Source: Chara braunii
Lineage: Eukaryota; Streptophyta; Charophyceae; Charales; Characeae
Assembly (NCBI GenBank): GCA_003427395.1
Contig: BFEA01000005.1
Span: forward strand, 7,423,793 to 7,452,800
Length of the DNA: 29,008 nt
Reading direction: 5' to 3'
The notes under the pieces were generated by a model. That model was given only the letters and a program-made list of their open reading frames with translations, ran no database searches and had not been told where the DNA came from. The position numbers and the translations under genes were made by a program. This document shows positions 1 to 10,216 of this stretch, piece by piece (position 1 is the stretch's first letter; the number at the start of each line of letters is the position of its first letter).

Positions 1-60
<60 letters not shown>

Positions 61-88
61 GACAGAGAGAGTGAGAGAGAGAGAGACG
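1..88. repeat. GA dinucleotide microsatellite
   Basis: Almost pure GA repeat from the first base, with a few GACA and GTGA interruptions after base 50. The window starts inside it, so its full length is unknown. Confidence 0.98.
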
Positions 89-220
89 AATGAACTCATT
101 GTTTCTCTTTTGTCAAAGAATTGGGCCCTACTCCTCCTAATCAACTGTCTGCAAACTCTGCATGTAGTCTTTACTCGCGAACTGTAGCGAGCGTGTGTGT
201 GTTGAGGGTGTCAGTGCGTA

Positions 221-221
<1 letters not shown>

Positions 222-298
<77 letters not shown>
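222..298. repeat. TG dinucleotide microsatellite
   Basis: TG repeat of about 77 bases with one TATCTA interruption near 258-264. A T-rich tract follows at 320-343. The ORFs crossing it encode only Cys-Val or Thr-His runs and are artefacts of the repeat. Confidence 0.97.
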
Positions 299-304
<6 letters not shown>

Positions 305-419
305 GCTGTGTATGTGTGCCATTTTTTTTATTTTTATTTTTTTTGTGCTGTCGTACCAGCCGCAGTTGGCAATGGCAGCAGTCATGACTGCTGCAAGTGC
401 TCTGCATGGGCTGGGGTCA

Positions 420-856
420 GCATCTGCCATGTCAGCAGCTGCGACATCAGCAGCCACCACATCAGCCGATGCCACATCAACAACTGCCACATCAGCAGCT
501 GGCACTTCAGCTGCTGATGTGGCAGCTGCTGACGTGGCATCTGTTGTCGTGCCAGCTGCTGACACGGTATAACCGAACAACAAGACATCAGCAGCTGGCA
601 CTTCAGCTGCTGATGCGGCAGCAGCTTCCACATCAGCAGTTGTCATGTCAGCAGCTACCACATCAGCAGCTGTCACGTCAACAGATGCCACGCTAGCATC
701 CGCCACATCAGCAGCTGGCACTTCAGCTGCTGATGTGGCATCTGCTGATGTGGCAGCTGATGATGTGGCAGCTGCTGACGTCGCAGCTGCTGATGTGGCA
801 GCTGCTGACATGGCAGCTGCTGATGTGGCAGCTGCTGACGTGGCTGCTACTCATGC
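420..856. repeat. 15-bp minisatellite with orientation switches
   Basis: Degenerate array of a 15-bp unit close to CAGCTGCTGATGTGG. The unit changes orientation inside the array. Perfect 16-base arms (GCCACATCAGCAGCTG and its complement) lie at 486-501/508-523 and 702-717/724-739, each pair separated by GCACTT. A third centre with 12-base arms is at 586-597/604-615. Because 15 is a multiple of three and the unit lacks stops, both strands stay open as Ala-rich ORFs; I do not read this as a gene. The 19-mer ATAACCGAACAACAAGACA occurs at 569-587 and again at 857-875, marking a higher-order duplication with a 288-base offset. Confidence 0.9.
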
Positions 857-871
857 ATAACCGAACAACAA

Positions 872-872
872 G

Positions 873-903
<31 letters not shown>

Positions 904-1236
904 GACAGACAGACAGACAGACAGTCTGACAGACAAATAGACAGACAGGTAGAACGACAGACAGACAAATAGACAGACAGCAAGACAGACAAACAGACAG
1001 ACAGAGAGACAGACAGACAGGCAGACAGACAGGCAGAACAGCAGACAGACAGACAGACAGACAGACAGAAAGATGGACAGCAAGACAGGCAGAACAACAG
1101 ACAGACAGACAGACAGACAGGCAGAACAACAGGCAGACAGACAGACAGACAGACAAAAAGACAGATAGAAAGAGTCTGAAAGACAAACAGCAAGACAGAC
1201 AGACAGGCAGAACAACAGACAGACAAACAGACAGCA

Positions 1237-1275
<39 letters not shown>

Positions 1276-1322
1276 TAGACAGACAGATAGGCAGACAGAC
1301 AGGCAGAACAGCAGACAAACAG
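872..1322. repeat. Degenerate GACA tetranucleotide satellite
   Basis: About 450 bases of CAGACAGA repeats with scattered point changes (CAAGACAG, AGGCAGAA, AAATAGAC). It starts directly after the second copy of the 19-mer that punctuates the preceding minisatellite. The minus strand reads as Cys-Leu-Ser-Val, typical of this repeat and not a protein. Confidence 0.95.
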
Positions 1323-1391
1323 ACAAAAAATCCCCCGCCCCCCTCGCCTCATCACCCCTATATATATAAAAAAAAAAACAAAAAAAAAAAA

Positions 1392-1445
1392 CGTTCGTGT
1401 TCGGTGGGTTTCGGGACCCGTTCGCGTTCGGTTCCGAACGCGAAC
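1392..1445. repeat. GTTCG-rich palindromic cluster
   Basis: Repeated GTTCG/CGAAC words ending in a perfect inverted repeat: GTTCGCGTTCGG at 1420-1431 and CCGAACGCGAAC at 1434-1445, with spacer TT. The same words crowd both ends of the hAT-type element at 10217-10985, so this may be an end fragment of a related element. No terminal repeat or target duplication could be placed here. Confidence 0.5.
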
Positions 1446-1590
1446 AGAATGCTACGCAGTATATATATAATTCATTTTATTTTTTTTTTAACTCATGATT
1501 GACTGAGAATTTGAACATGACTCAAAAGCAAAAGTTGCTTGTATTGTTATTTTACATAACGTATACGTTTTTCAAATTTTTCTGAGAACG

Positions 1591-1716
1591 TTTTTTTTTT
1601 TTTTTTTTTTTCCCCTCTTGTGTGTGGTCCAATAGACCACGGATCGGATATTAAACTAATCAGAACAGACAGATACTACACTTAACCTTGGCCAAAAGAC
1701 CGCGTTCGAAGGGTTT
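1591..1716 (-). pseudogene. U2 snRNA 5'-half retropseudogene with A tail
   Basis: Read on the minus strand from about 1716, the sequence matches the conserved 5' part of U2 snRNA. It has the CTTTTGGC segment, the AAGTGTAGTATCTG branch-site recognition region, an AGTTTAATATC stretch, and a stem-loop IIa whose arms GTGGTC and GACCAC pair. Two signs mark it as dead. A 4-base TCTG duplication lies just after the branch-site motif. The copy also stops after stem-loop IIa, before the Sm site, and runs straight into 21 A residues (T-run 1591-1611 on the plus strand). A 3'-truncated snRNA joined to poly(A) is the classic product of LINE-driven retroposition. I could not find a clear target-site duplication. 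The extreme 5' end, normally ATACC, is diverged, so the boundary is approximate. Confidence 0.75.
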
Positions 1717-3339
1717 TTCGTTTGTTCTCGTTTGCCTCCAAACGGGAGTACGGTGCTACGTAGGTTGAGACAAGCCTTTTGACGCATTAGATGCTAAGCT
1801 GGATGTATGTGATTGTCTCTTGTATTGGAAAAAATGTCAGTTAAGCGTTATATGGAATAAGAATGATAGCGTGACAATGTAAAACAATGGCCACCTTCTA
1901 GCCCAGGATTGAAGTCGGATCCGCGTTCTCAATGCTCATCATGTCGTGCGCTGTTAGAATATTGCATTGGACTTTGAAGAAGAATCAGTAGAGAAAAACA
2001 TGAGAATGACCCCTTAAAAAATCATTTGAGAATGGTCATAGGATCTCCTGTCGTAGGAAGAGGAGATTCTATGAGGAATTGAGAATTGGCAATAGGGTCC
2101 CCTTGCATGATTGCTTGTTAAGAGTGGTTGAAAACTATCATGAAAACGAGTCTAAGGTTGAGCCCTGAGTTAAAAGCCAAGGGATGAGAATGGTCACTTG
2201 ACCGACCTATAAAAATCAGCCTGTGAAGAATTGCAAAGGATGATAAGTATTGGAATGAGTCATGACGAGTACTTAATTGAGGATTGAAAATTGTATAGCA
2301 TAAAAGGGACCCTAGGAACGGTGGGTTATGACGACCACATTTTGAATCAACAACCTTTCTACTTTCTAGTCCCAGGCCTCAGCTGAAGGTGGAGTGTCAA
2401 CCTCTGCGGCATGACCCCGGGACCTTTGCCATTCTGTGAAATGTCCAAGCGTGACCAATCCCTCATGAGCAGGGAGGGGTTAAGGGATTATGAAACTGAT
2501 GTTGCTCAATACTCGGAACGAACTCCAATGACGGGTCCTAGTAGGAAAATTCGAACGACGCCTCTCGATGAGAATCTAAACATCTAGGGGGTAGTAGGGG
2601 GTCCACGACGGGACCAAACAGGCTATTCTAATTGTATTACCCTTCCTAACCCGAAGCCATGTCATAGCGAGGCGGTAAGGCAACGAAACGGACCAAGGTC
2701 GCTCACGCTAAGTTGAGCAGCATTGTCCCCTGGGAGGCCTAAGAGGTAAAAGTGGAGTCTGCACCACAATGGGGCATTGAAACCGTTGTGTCGGTGTATT
2801 GAAACCATTCCGGGAACTAACCATGGGGACTTCGTAATGCACCCACATACTAACTGAGAGACCACAGTCTCCTGAAAGGAAAGAGCCCGATCCATTAAAA
2901 CACCACTCGGAAAGGATAATTTGTAGCAGGTTGGCTAGCGACAAGACGGGGTCCTAGGAGGCTCAGGACAGGACCTGCCTATCATATGTAGGGAGTTACC
3001 CTAATGTTCATGGTCGTCTTGAGATAGCGATAGTCGGGCTGAGTAGGAAGGGTGGGGCAGGTAACAACCAAAATAATGAATGATCACCCTCCCTTTAATG
3101 ACTGGTAGTCAGCACCCTTCACTCAGACAGGCATAGGTTTTATGGACCTTCAGAGTGAGAACCAGTTCTCCGATGAGGACATTGCAATCGAGTGGGGAAA
3201 AGGTGAGCAATGTACCTGCCAAGCAAACGCGCGAAAAAACTTTTCAAAAGGTCCTTCATGCCATCCATGGGAAAAAAGTAGTGAACAAAGAGCATTTTCT
3301 GTCCCCTGGGCTCAAAAAGAGATTTGAAAGAGAAACGGA
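1717..3339. other. Gene-free stretch, no recognisable feature
   Basis: No long ORF, RNA gene or terminal repeat is visible. From about 1990 the words GAGAATG, TGAGAATTG and GGGATGAGAATGG recur at irregular spacing. This suggests a decayed forerunner of the denser repeat that follows. Two short overlapping ORFs at 3142-3424 have no recognisable domain. Confidence 0.5.
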
Positions 3340-3660
3340 CTTGAAAATAAATATGAGATTGGGCGAATTTAGGCCTGAGAATGAGCCTGAGGTATGGCTT
3401 GAGAATGACTTAAGAGTGGCTTGAGAATGAGCCAAACAATAGACCTAAGAATCAGCATGGGAATTGATTCAAGAAGCAAAATTGAGAATGAGCTTGAGAG
3501 CAGGCTTGGGAATGAGCCTGACAATTGGTCTGAGAATGGGCATGAACAAACTAAAGAATGCGCTTGAGAACAGGCTTGAGAATGAGCTCGAGGACAGGCC
3601 TAAGCAGGAGATTGGCTTGAGAACAGGTCTGAAAAATAAGCTTGACAATCGGGTGGGAGA
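3340..3660. repeat. Degenerate minisatellite, GGCTTGAGAATGAG-like
   Basis: About 20 imperfect units of roughly 15 bases built on CTTGAGAATGAG or CCTGAGAATGAG, for example around 3370-3430, 3480-3540 and 3560-3600. The plus-strand ORF at 3464-3802 reads as Leu-Arg-x-Gly-Leu repeats, which is this unit translated. I treat it as a repeat and not a gene. Confidence 0.7.
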
Positions 3661-3767
3661 GAGAATGGGATGGTCGGAAATCACCCCAAAGTGTTGGCAA
3701 GCTTCGCGCAATAGGGGAGGGGGACATAGGTTGCACGGGCCGAAAAACAGATTGTTGGACCTTATAA

Positions 3768-3921
3768 GGGTGATGAATGAGACAAAACCAAAGTGGTTTT
3801 GATGCATCAAAGGTAATGAATCAGACAAAACCAAAGTAGTTTTGATGTACTAAGGGTAATGAATAAGACAAAATCGAGATGGTGTTGAAATGCTACGGAT
3901 GATGACAAAACCAGGTGAAGT
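3768..3921. repeat. 43-bp tandem repeat, about 3.5 copies
   Basis: Copies begin at about 3771, 3814, 3857 and 3900, an exact 43-base spacing. Each carries an AATGA-AGACAAAACCAAAGT-like core. The first two are close to identical, the third is diverged and the fourth is partial. Confidence 0.85.
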
Positions 3922-4800
3922 ATCCCTCCCCTCCCCAAGACGCGTAAGACACTAAACAGACGAGAAACCATGAAAATGTTGTGTAGAAAAAAGCTGAAAA
4001 TTCCCCGACATATTAACAACTAACCATGTCCACCTCTCCCTTCGTCTATCCATAACTATTTTACCCCTCCTATTCACATCGTCCCTAGTGACTAAGTATT
4101 ATTGACTAAAGCACGATGAGGATATCGCGAATGAGTAAGGGGAAAATATCTAAACCCTTGGTTCTCAAATTAAATTCTGACTCTTGAGACACGGAATATG
4201 ACCAGAATGTGCACAGCAGAGGAATCCTGGGAAGGAGGATAGGAGGGAAAAAAAAAGTTAAACGAGCAGTAAGAATAGGACCGTTAGAACCAAGGGACCC
4301 AAGACAGGACTTGGGACCAATAGGACACCATAACAAGAAGAAACGACAGTTGAAGGGTCGTGATAGTGCAGGGACAGACAAGACAAAGAAATGGGTCAAA
4401 CAACGGAGTTACAAGTGGAGTGAGAGGATTCCGAGAAAAACGATAAAATATAATTTTTTAAAAAGTTTCGGGAAGCGGGTAAAAAACGGGTGGCGTTCTT
4501 CTAAGGCAAAAATATTGGGAGCATCACTGCCCCCGACATATTAAAAATGCAAGGGCAACGAAGAATGGTTGTTTTATTTTTCTTAAAAAAGCAAGCGGAT
4601 GTCTCCAAAGGATGGTGGACTCACCAAAGTGGCAACGAGGTTGCACGACACAAGGGAAACAACCAATGAGGATGAGTCCAATAAGCGGACACAGGAACAC
4701 ATGGAAAAATATAAGCAAACCAAGATAATCATGCCATGCACAGGAATCCCATGTGAGGAATGTCGTCGCGGCACCAGAACGACGGGAAGGAAAGGCGCCT
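3922..4800. other. Gene-free stretch
   Basis: No recognisable gene. The plus ORF at 4209-4544 (111 codons) is Lys/Arg-rich. It follows the purine bias of the strand and has no visible domain or start context. Bases 4801-4815 may be a target-site duplicate of the LINE that follows. Confidence 0.45.
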
Positions 4801-4848
4801 CAACTACGACAATGATTTTTTTTTTTAATTATTTTTTTAATAAAACCG

Positions 4849-4903
4849 GCTCTATCTATTGGTGGGGAGCTTCACCTGCTGGAAACCAGATCCAGCGTCC
4901 CTT
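4849..4903 (-). promoter_or_regulatory. LINE 3'-terminal conserved hairpin
   Basis: The last unique sequence before the A-rich tail of the main LINE. On the minus strand GCTGGA and TCCAGC flank a 7-base loop. They are followed by GGTG and CACC, which can form a second small stem. The same core recurs at four other LINE 3' ends in this window with the first stem unchanged and the loop varied. By analogy with LINEs whose reverse transcriptase recognises a 3' stem-loop, this is a candidate recognition site for target-primed reverse transcription. That role is inferred. Confidence 0.6.
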
Positions 4904-5374
4904 TACAACATGAATGAAATGAGTAACCATCAAGTTGGAAAGAAAAGTGCCTCTTCATCCCGAAGGGCCTTCCCATCCTGCTTTACAGGCTCAACCCTAG
5001 TCTCAACTTCATTCATTTTCGTACCAGACACTTGAGACCAAACTCAGCACTGAGGGGGAACTACCCTAGTCTAAGCTTCATTCATACCCATACCAAGCTC
5101 TTGAGACCATACTCAACGCTGGGGGCGGAAAGGGGTCTGGAAAATCCGATACTGGTCGTAAGGGGATTACTGGGTCTATCATAGTCCAATCATTAAAAGC
5201 TAGATAATAATCCCAACTCAGTTCTTCTTCTTCACCTCTCTTTGCCCCTTCCCATTTAACCTTCCCTATCTTTCCCCCTTGGGTTCCTCCTAGTTAACAT
5301 TGGTTGAATCGTTGAATGTGTTGAAGTATTTCTTTTTGTGAAGATAAGAATTTTACCTTTTCTTTGCACTGTTC

Positions 5375-6280
5375 CTATCTTATAATGATGTCTGTTTGTA
5401 TTTGTTGTTTAAATGTGTCATTGAATTCAGGTCCATCAAGCCTTACTCCTTCCATTTCATATGTACATCTTCTTAACCATATGACCCATAATACCGCTAT
5501 TCTGCCCATGCTGAACAAGTTTTGTGATAATTCATCAATAGAGTCAGGGGACCAGGATTCAAGGAGAAGAGCTCTCCAGTCCCATGACCACTGGGTTTGG
5601 GTTTCTAGATTAGACCATATGCGGTCCCACCACCTCCAAAGCCAAATGGCCCCGGGACATTTAAGGAATGCATGCTGGATTGTCTCAAGAATTAATTTAG
5701 ATGGAAATGCAGACTTACAAAATTTACACCAGGGAAGCGCTATTCCTCTTTGTTCTAGTGTTGTCCTGTCTATAATCCAGTTGTTTGTAGGTAGGCACCT
5801 ATGTTCTATTTGCCATTGTAGTGAAACCACTTTTGCAGGCTTAATTTTGGTCTTACTGAACCATTTTACCTTTCTTAATGATTCTTTATTAATATTAAGA
5901 TGCTTCATCCATCTTTCCTCTACTTTATCCTTTAAGATGATTCTTGGGTGAAACATCATGTAGGTGGATTTTATTGATAACGTGTGGAGGGCACAGGAGT
6001 ACTTTGTGCCTTCCCTTCTTGTATTGGACCACTTCCAATTGACAGGATCTAGGGTCAGATGACTTATAGGTGTTTTAGGTTTAAAAACTATCCATCTATC
6101 TTTGTGCCTCAGTACTCTGATCCTGAATAACTGACCTTTTGTCACCCTCTTTATGTCATTCTGGTAATTGATTATTACATTGAGGTTGCTATCCATTTCA
6201 TATGTGGTGAGGACGACCTCCCCACTTTCCAACACTACAACAATATTACCTAATACATTTGGATGATATTTTATAGCCAC
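5375..6280 (-). pseudogene. LINE ORF2 segment: zf-RVT zinc-binding C-terminus
   Basis: A 301-codon open stretch at the C-terminal end of ORF2. It contains SLQWQIEHRCLPTNNWIIDR, then WCKFC, then ETIQHAFLKC and WLWRWWDRIW, the spacing and residues of the zf-RVT family found behind many plant LINE reverse transcriptases. The candidate zinc ligands are Cys-x2-Cys, His and Cys. A conserved WVIWLRRC-x-EMEG block follows. The stretch is one frame with 6281-6730, broken only by a stop between them. Relatives at 19115-19540 and 21864-22560 have the same blocks. Confidence 0.85.
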
Positions 6281-7232
6281 CTAATCACTTTCCCTTAACT
6301 GAGGTCCCTTTTTTAGAATCCTTACCCAATCCAACGGTATCCAATCAATTATATTTTCTAAGGATTTCTCAGAATGATGACAATATCTAAGATGAGTCTG
6401 TAATTGTGCAGGTGTGATCCATTCTCTTTTTTCACTATCGCAGATGTCTTTTATCCTAACAATACCATTTTTAACCCACCCCTTCCAGGGGGAATCTGTA
6501 CAATGAAGGACACAACCCTGTGGATCTTTGAGAAGGCTATTATCAAAGAGTGGTTGTTGACTTACTTCCTTCCATTTTTCAGGAGGGTTTCGATCTGTTA
6601 GTGGTGATTTCCTCCATGTTTTGATGAGGTTAGGCCAAAATGCATTGTTCTGTAAATCCATTTTTGTCGCCCTCTGTCTGATACACATTGGTCCAGTGGT
6701 CCATTCAATGTACCTTTTGGTATAGGCCACGATCTATTTTCTAGCCATATCATGGGATCTATGTCATAAGGTGTTATCGGGGCTGGCCGTCTTATCTGTT
6801 CCCATGCCAACACGCTCCATGGGGTCTGGGGATTAAAGAGTAGGTGTTTAATCCATTGAACTGATAAGGCCCTGACTTGTAAAGAAGGATCAATGATACC
6901 CAATCCTCCTTTAGTCTTAGGTTGTATCACCGATTGTCATGCAACCTGCTAATTACCTTATCAAGCTCATGATTTCCTTTCCATAAAAGGTGTGATAGTT
7001 GACGTTGCAGAACTTTTAACACTTTCTTATCTTGGGACCATATTGCTGATTTGTACCAGATCGAGGCTAAGACCACGTTGTTAATCACCAAAGTGCGCCC
7101 AAAGAGAGAAGTTTGTTTGCGTTTCCAAAGTTTCAACTTAGCATATGCTTGTTTAGTTATACACTCATTGTTGGTTGATGATTTTCCTGATGCTGATAGG
7201 GAAATTCCTAATACTCTTATGGGGGTATCCAA

Positions 7233-8134
7233 TGGGAGTCATTTCACTTGAGGGAATTATGGGGGTCTTACTCCTTAATGATGAATCCACCAACCCATCG
7301 TCTTATTATCCCAATTAACCTTCATATCAGACAATCTACAAAATTTATCCATTAGCCTGCTTATTGCCTCTAAATTTTCCTTTGATGCTTCTACCAACAG
7401 GGACAGATCATCAACAAAGAGAAAGAAACAAGAATGGTTGCCTTTGGAATAGATGACACTTGAATTTTTTTAATGTCTTTATGTTGTCTAAGGTTAGCTG
7501 CAAGGGCCTCCATAATTATGACAAAAAAAAAAGGGGCGATTGGGTCTCCCTGTCTTACTGATCTCTGTAATGAAATAGAGGGGACTAAATTACCATTTAC
7601 CATTACCCTAGTGGTAGCGTTCTTATGCAGTATTTTCACCAATTTTCTGAAGCTTGAACCAAAGTTAAATTTTTATAGGCATTTGTTTAGAAATAGCCAG
7701 TCCACATGGTCATAAACTTTTTCAAAATCTATAAATATGAAGGCTGCATTATATTTAGATTGACGTGATACCCTAATAAGTTCATTAACTAATAATATAT
7801 TATCTTGAATATTCCTTCCTGCAATGAACCCGGTTTGCTCAGGGTGGATAATTTCAGCGATGACCTTGGATAGTCTATTGGCTAGAGTTTTCGCCATCAG
7901 TTTATAGACCACCGTCAAGAGAGTTATAGGGTGATAGTTACGAATATTGGTTTTATCCCTTTTTTTATGGAGAAGAGTTAATATCTTTTGTCCCACAAAT
8001 TCTCCTATTTGTCTAGATGCCAAAACTGCACTACAGAAGTCCATGAGGTTTTGTGAGAGGAAGTCCCGTAAGGCTTCCAAAAATTCCTTAGGGAGACCAT
8101 CAATGTCAGGGGGCTTCTCTTCTTCCATTAGCAT
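7233..8134 (-). pseudogene. LINE ORF2 segment: reverse transcriptase domain
   Basis: Non-LTR reverse transcriptase blocks are clear. LLHKKRDKTNIRNYHPITLL corresponds to the NYRPISLL block. It is followed by QTGFIAGRNIQDN, then FIDFEKVYDHVDW with the first catalytic Asp (about 7700-7745), and VRQGDPIAPFFF (about 7530-7570). The catalytic FVDD box, a variant of YADD, is at 7407-7418 but in another frame from the preceding blocks, so a frameshift lies between about 7420 and 7470. Downstream KVNWDNKTMG and the thumb region at 7232-6927 share the FVDD frame. His replaces the usual Arg in NYHPI. Confidence 0.88.
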
Positions 8135-8839
8135 TAGACCTGTCCATATATTGTTTTTTTAAACAAACAATTTTAACTCTTCTTTTTGAACTTTTGTTAG
8201 TGATTTAGTCAATTATTTAAGAAAATCATCTATTTCCTGTGTTCTTTGATTTTCCATGATAACTTAAAGAGATCCTGATAAAAATCCCTGACTATCTTCA
8301 TACATGATGTTGAGGATGTGACTAATGGAGCGTTCCTATGTAAAGGGTCCTTTGGGGCTTCGATAACTGTGCAACCAAAAATACTTTTTGCCAGAGAAAA
8401 AAACCTTGCATCCATCTCCCCTTCCATTTAGTGTTTCCTCAACTTACCTCTAATTCTTATTCCTTGCCACCTATATTCCATTAGTGTCAGCAACTGATCC
8501 TCTAGTTCTTTGATTTATTTAGCCAGAGGTTGTAAAACTCTTAATTCCTCGGATTCATTCTCCTGTTGTTAGAGTTGTTGAATTCTCTGGAGCAAGCTTG
8601 TTTCTTTAGAATATCTTTGTGAGGCTAGGAGTTTAGAGTATTCATTGCATTTACGACCTAAAAATGCTAAGCCGTTGTTGAACCATATTATGTCATATTG
8701 GATGAGATCCTTCTGATTACGCTAAAAGGTCCACACATCCTTGAGGTTAGAAATAAAATTATCAATCTTTAGATGAGATGTATTAAGTTTATATAATTTT
8801 TTCCCTTGATCTATTTTTTTCGTGAATGAGAGGACTGCA

Positions 8840-9579
8840 ACACACATAGCATGATCTAAACATGGCAACGGACTTTGCGGGAAGATCTCAACACACTGTA
8901 TTGCTCCCTAAAATGCTCCAGACATCAAAATGAGGTCAATACGAGATTAAGACCCTTGACTAGATTGACTTTCCCTGAAGCAGGAGAAAAACCTCTGAGT
9001 AGGATTAAGTCGCTTATAAGAATAAAAAAGGTTGAGGGATTGACATAGATTATTTATAATTATCTTATCTGACTCAATATAAATAGGACATGAGGATGGG
9101 ATATTCCATCGATCAAGTTGTCTATTCGGGGCTGCATTGAAATCCCCAACTATAACAACCACGATCCCTTGTGGAAGACGTGAAAGAGATGATTCAAAAA
9201 AAAATTGTCTTTCTCTAGCATCATTAGGCCCATATACACATAGGATACATACCACCTCCAGTTCGAGCATTACTAGAACAAAAGCCCATCTCCCTTCCTC
9301 CTTGTCTACCTCCGTATAAATGGGGTCTGCCCTAGAATCAGGGGGAATCCAAATAGCCACACCTGCACTTCCAAGTTTCGGTGCATGAACTCTGAAATCT
9401 TGGTGAGGTCATATTGCCTTATGTGTATGGTTATGTGCATCTGTATTCATCAGATGAGTTTCCTAGATACATATTACATCGGCCCAGTCCCTACTCCTAA
9501 TACTTTTTATCTGATCATAGATTGTTTGTTTTTTTGTTTATTGAGCTGAGGCCAGTCCATTAACATTAAGTGATCGTAG
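8840..9579 (-). pseudogene. LINE ORF2 segment: EEP-type endonuclease domain
   Basis: Endonuclease/exonuclease/phosphatase fold motifs appear in one frame in the expected order. LNVNGL (about 9553-9570) supplies the first Asn. The ICI-stop-ETH segment carries the metal-binding Glu, with the stop at 9463 where Gln normally stands. VYGPND and GDFNAAPN supply Asp and Asn. SRIDLIL (about 8930-8946) and LDHAMC (about 8848-8865) supply the C-terminal Asp-His pair; Ser-Asp-His is the more usual form. Catalytic positions are therefore recognisable, but three stops and the lost start make it inactive. In L1 elements this domain makes the first-strand nick that primes reverse transcription. Confidence 0.85.
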
Positions 9580-10208
9580 ATCCAAATCTGCACTCCTTTT
9601 TAGAGACTTTCATTCCTTATCCTTATTATATAATGCATCTATTACTTTAATTCCTCTCCATTTTCTTCTTCTAATATTTTTATCCGTTCACTGAGGAAGG
9701 AAGCTATTAGGAAGATGTAGGGGGAAATTAAAAGTGTCACGATGCACTCAAAGTTAGCCAAACACCCTGGTCAATTACTCCACCAGCATCCAATGTGTTC
9801 TTCCTCAAAATTCTCGAAAGAATAGTGCCCACGTCTGTCTCTGACCAAAATTTGCTAGCTTTAACCTTTAAAAGTTGCATTTCTTTAAGAGCTTCCCGCC
9901 TCATCCATCTTAGATCTTCCTGTTTTGAGGGGGCATATCTGAGGTAGACATCCTTTTCCGCTATCTTTTGTGATTCTGTGAGGAGTGTGAACATGGATGT
10001 AACTCCATCCGATAAATAGTCCTTGATGTAACTGGAAATTTGTTGTTGACATAGCGATTCCCCCTCATGATCGCCTAAATCCGAAGAGATGGAGAGGACC
10101 GGAGAGGAAGTGCCAAGAATAGTAATCTCTCCATTAACTGCCCGTGGAGGTTCTGACAACCCCACCTCCCACATATCCTCTTTCCTCCTTAATGGCAGGA
10201 TTACTATA

Positions 10209-10216
10209 CCCACCTT
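10209..10216. repeat. Target-site duplication, left copy
   Basis: CCCACCTT, identical to 10986-10993 on the other side of the hAT-type element. Both copies lie in LINE ORF1 sequence. Confidence 0.92.

Larger units (their letters stand above)
5294..9609 (-). pseudogene. LINE ORF2 pseudogene: endonuclease, reverse transcriptase, zf-RVT
   Basis: ORF2 would encode the enzyme that nicks target DNA and copies the LINE RNA at the nick. Domains in order on the minus strand are the EEP endonuclease (about 9579-8840), a linker (8427-8230), the reverse transcriptase (8134-7233), the thumb and following region (7232-6281), and zf-RVT with a C-terminal tail (6280-5294). All three minus frames are used, so at least three frameshifts are present. 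In-frame stops lie at 9463-9465, 9409-9411, 8947-8949 and 5375-5377. The stop at 5375 replaces a Trp that is present in the relative at 21864-22193. Reading on past it gives 26 residues matching that relative's tail, to a TAA at 5294-5296. No start codon survives: the endonuclease frame opens after a stop at 9610-9612. Confidence 0.88.

Noticed and set aside
137-860. Ala-rich ORFs on both strands across the 15-bp minisatellite
   Set aside because: The unit is 15 bases without stops, so all such frames stay open on both strands. Composition is only the repeat translated.
420-875. CRISPR-like array
   Set aside because: Units are contiguous and degenerate, with no spacers of constant length, and the window is eukaryotic.
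723-1355. Cys/Leu/Ser/Val-rich minus ORFs of 155-210 codons
   Set aside because: They are translations of the GACA satellite.
4209-4544. Lys/Arg-rich plus ORF of 111 codons
   Set aside because: No domain or codon signal is visible, and the strand is purine-rich throughout, which yields such frames by chance.
5364-5951. Plus ORF of 195 codons
   Set aside because: It lies antisense to the LINE zf-RVT segment, whose minus-strand frame has clear family motifs.
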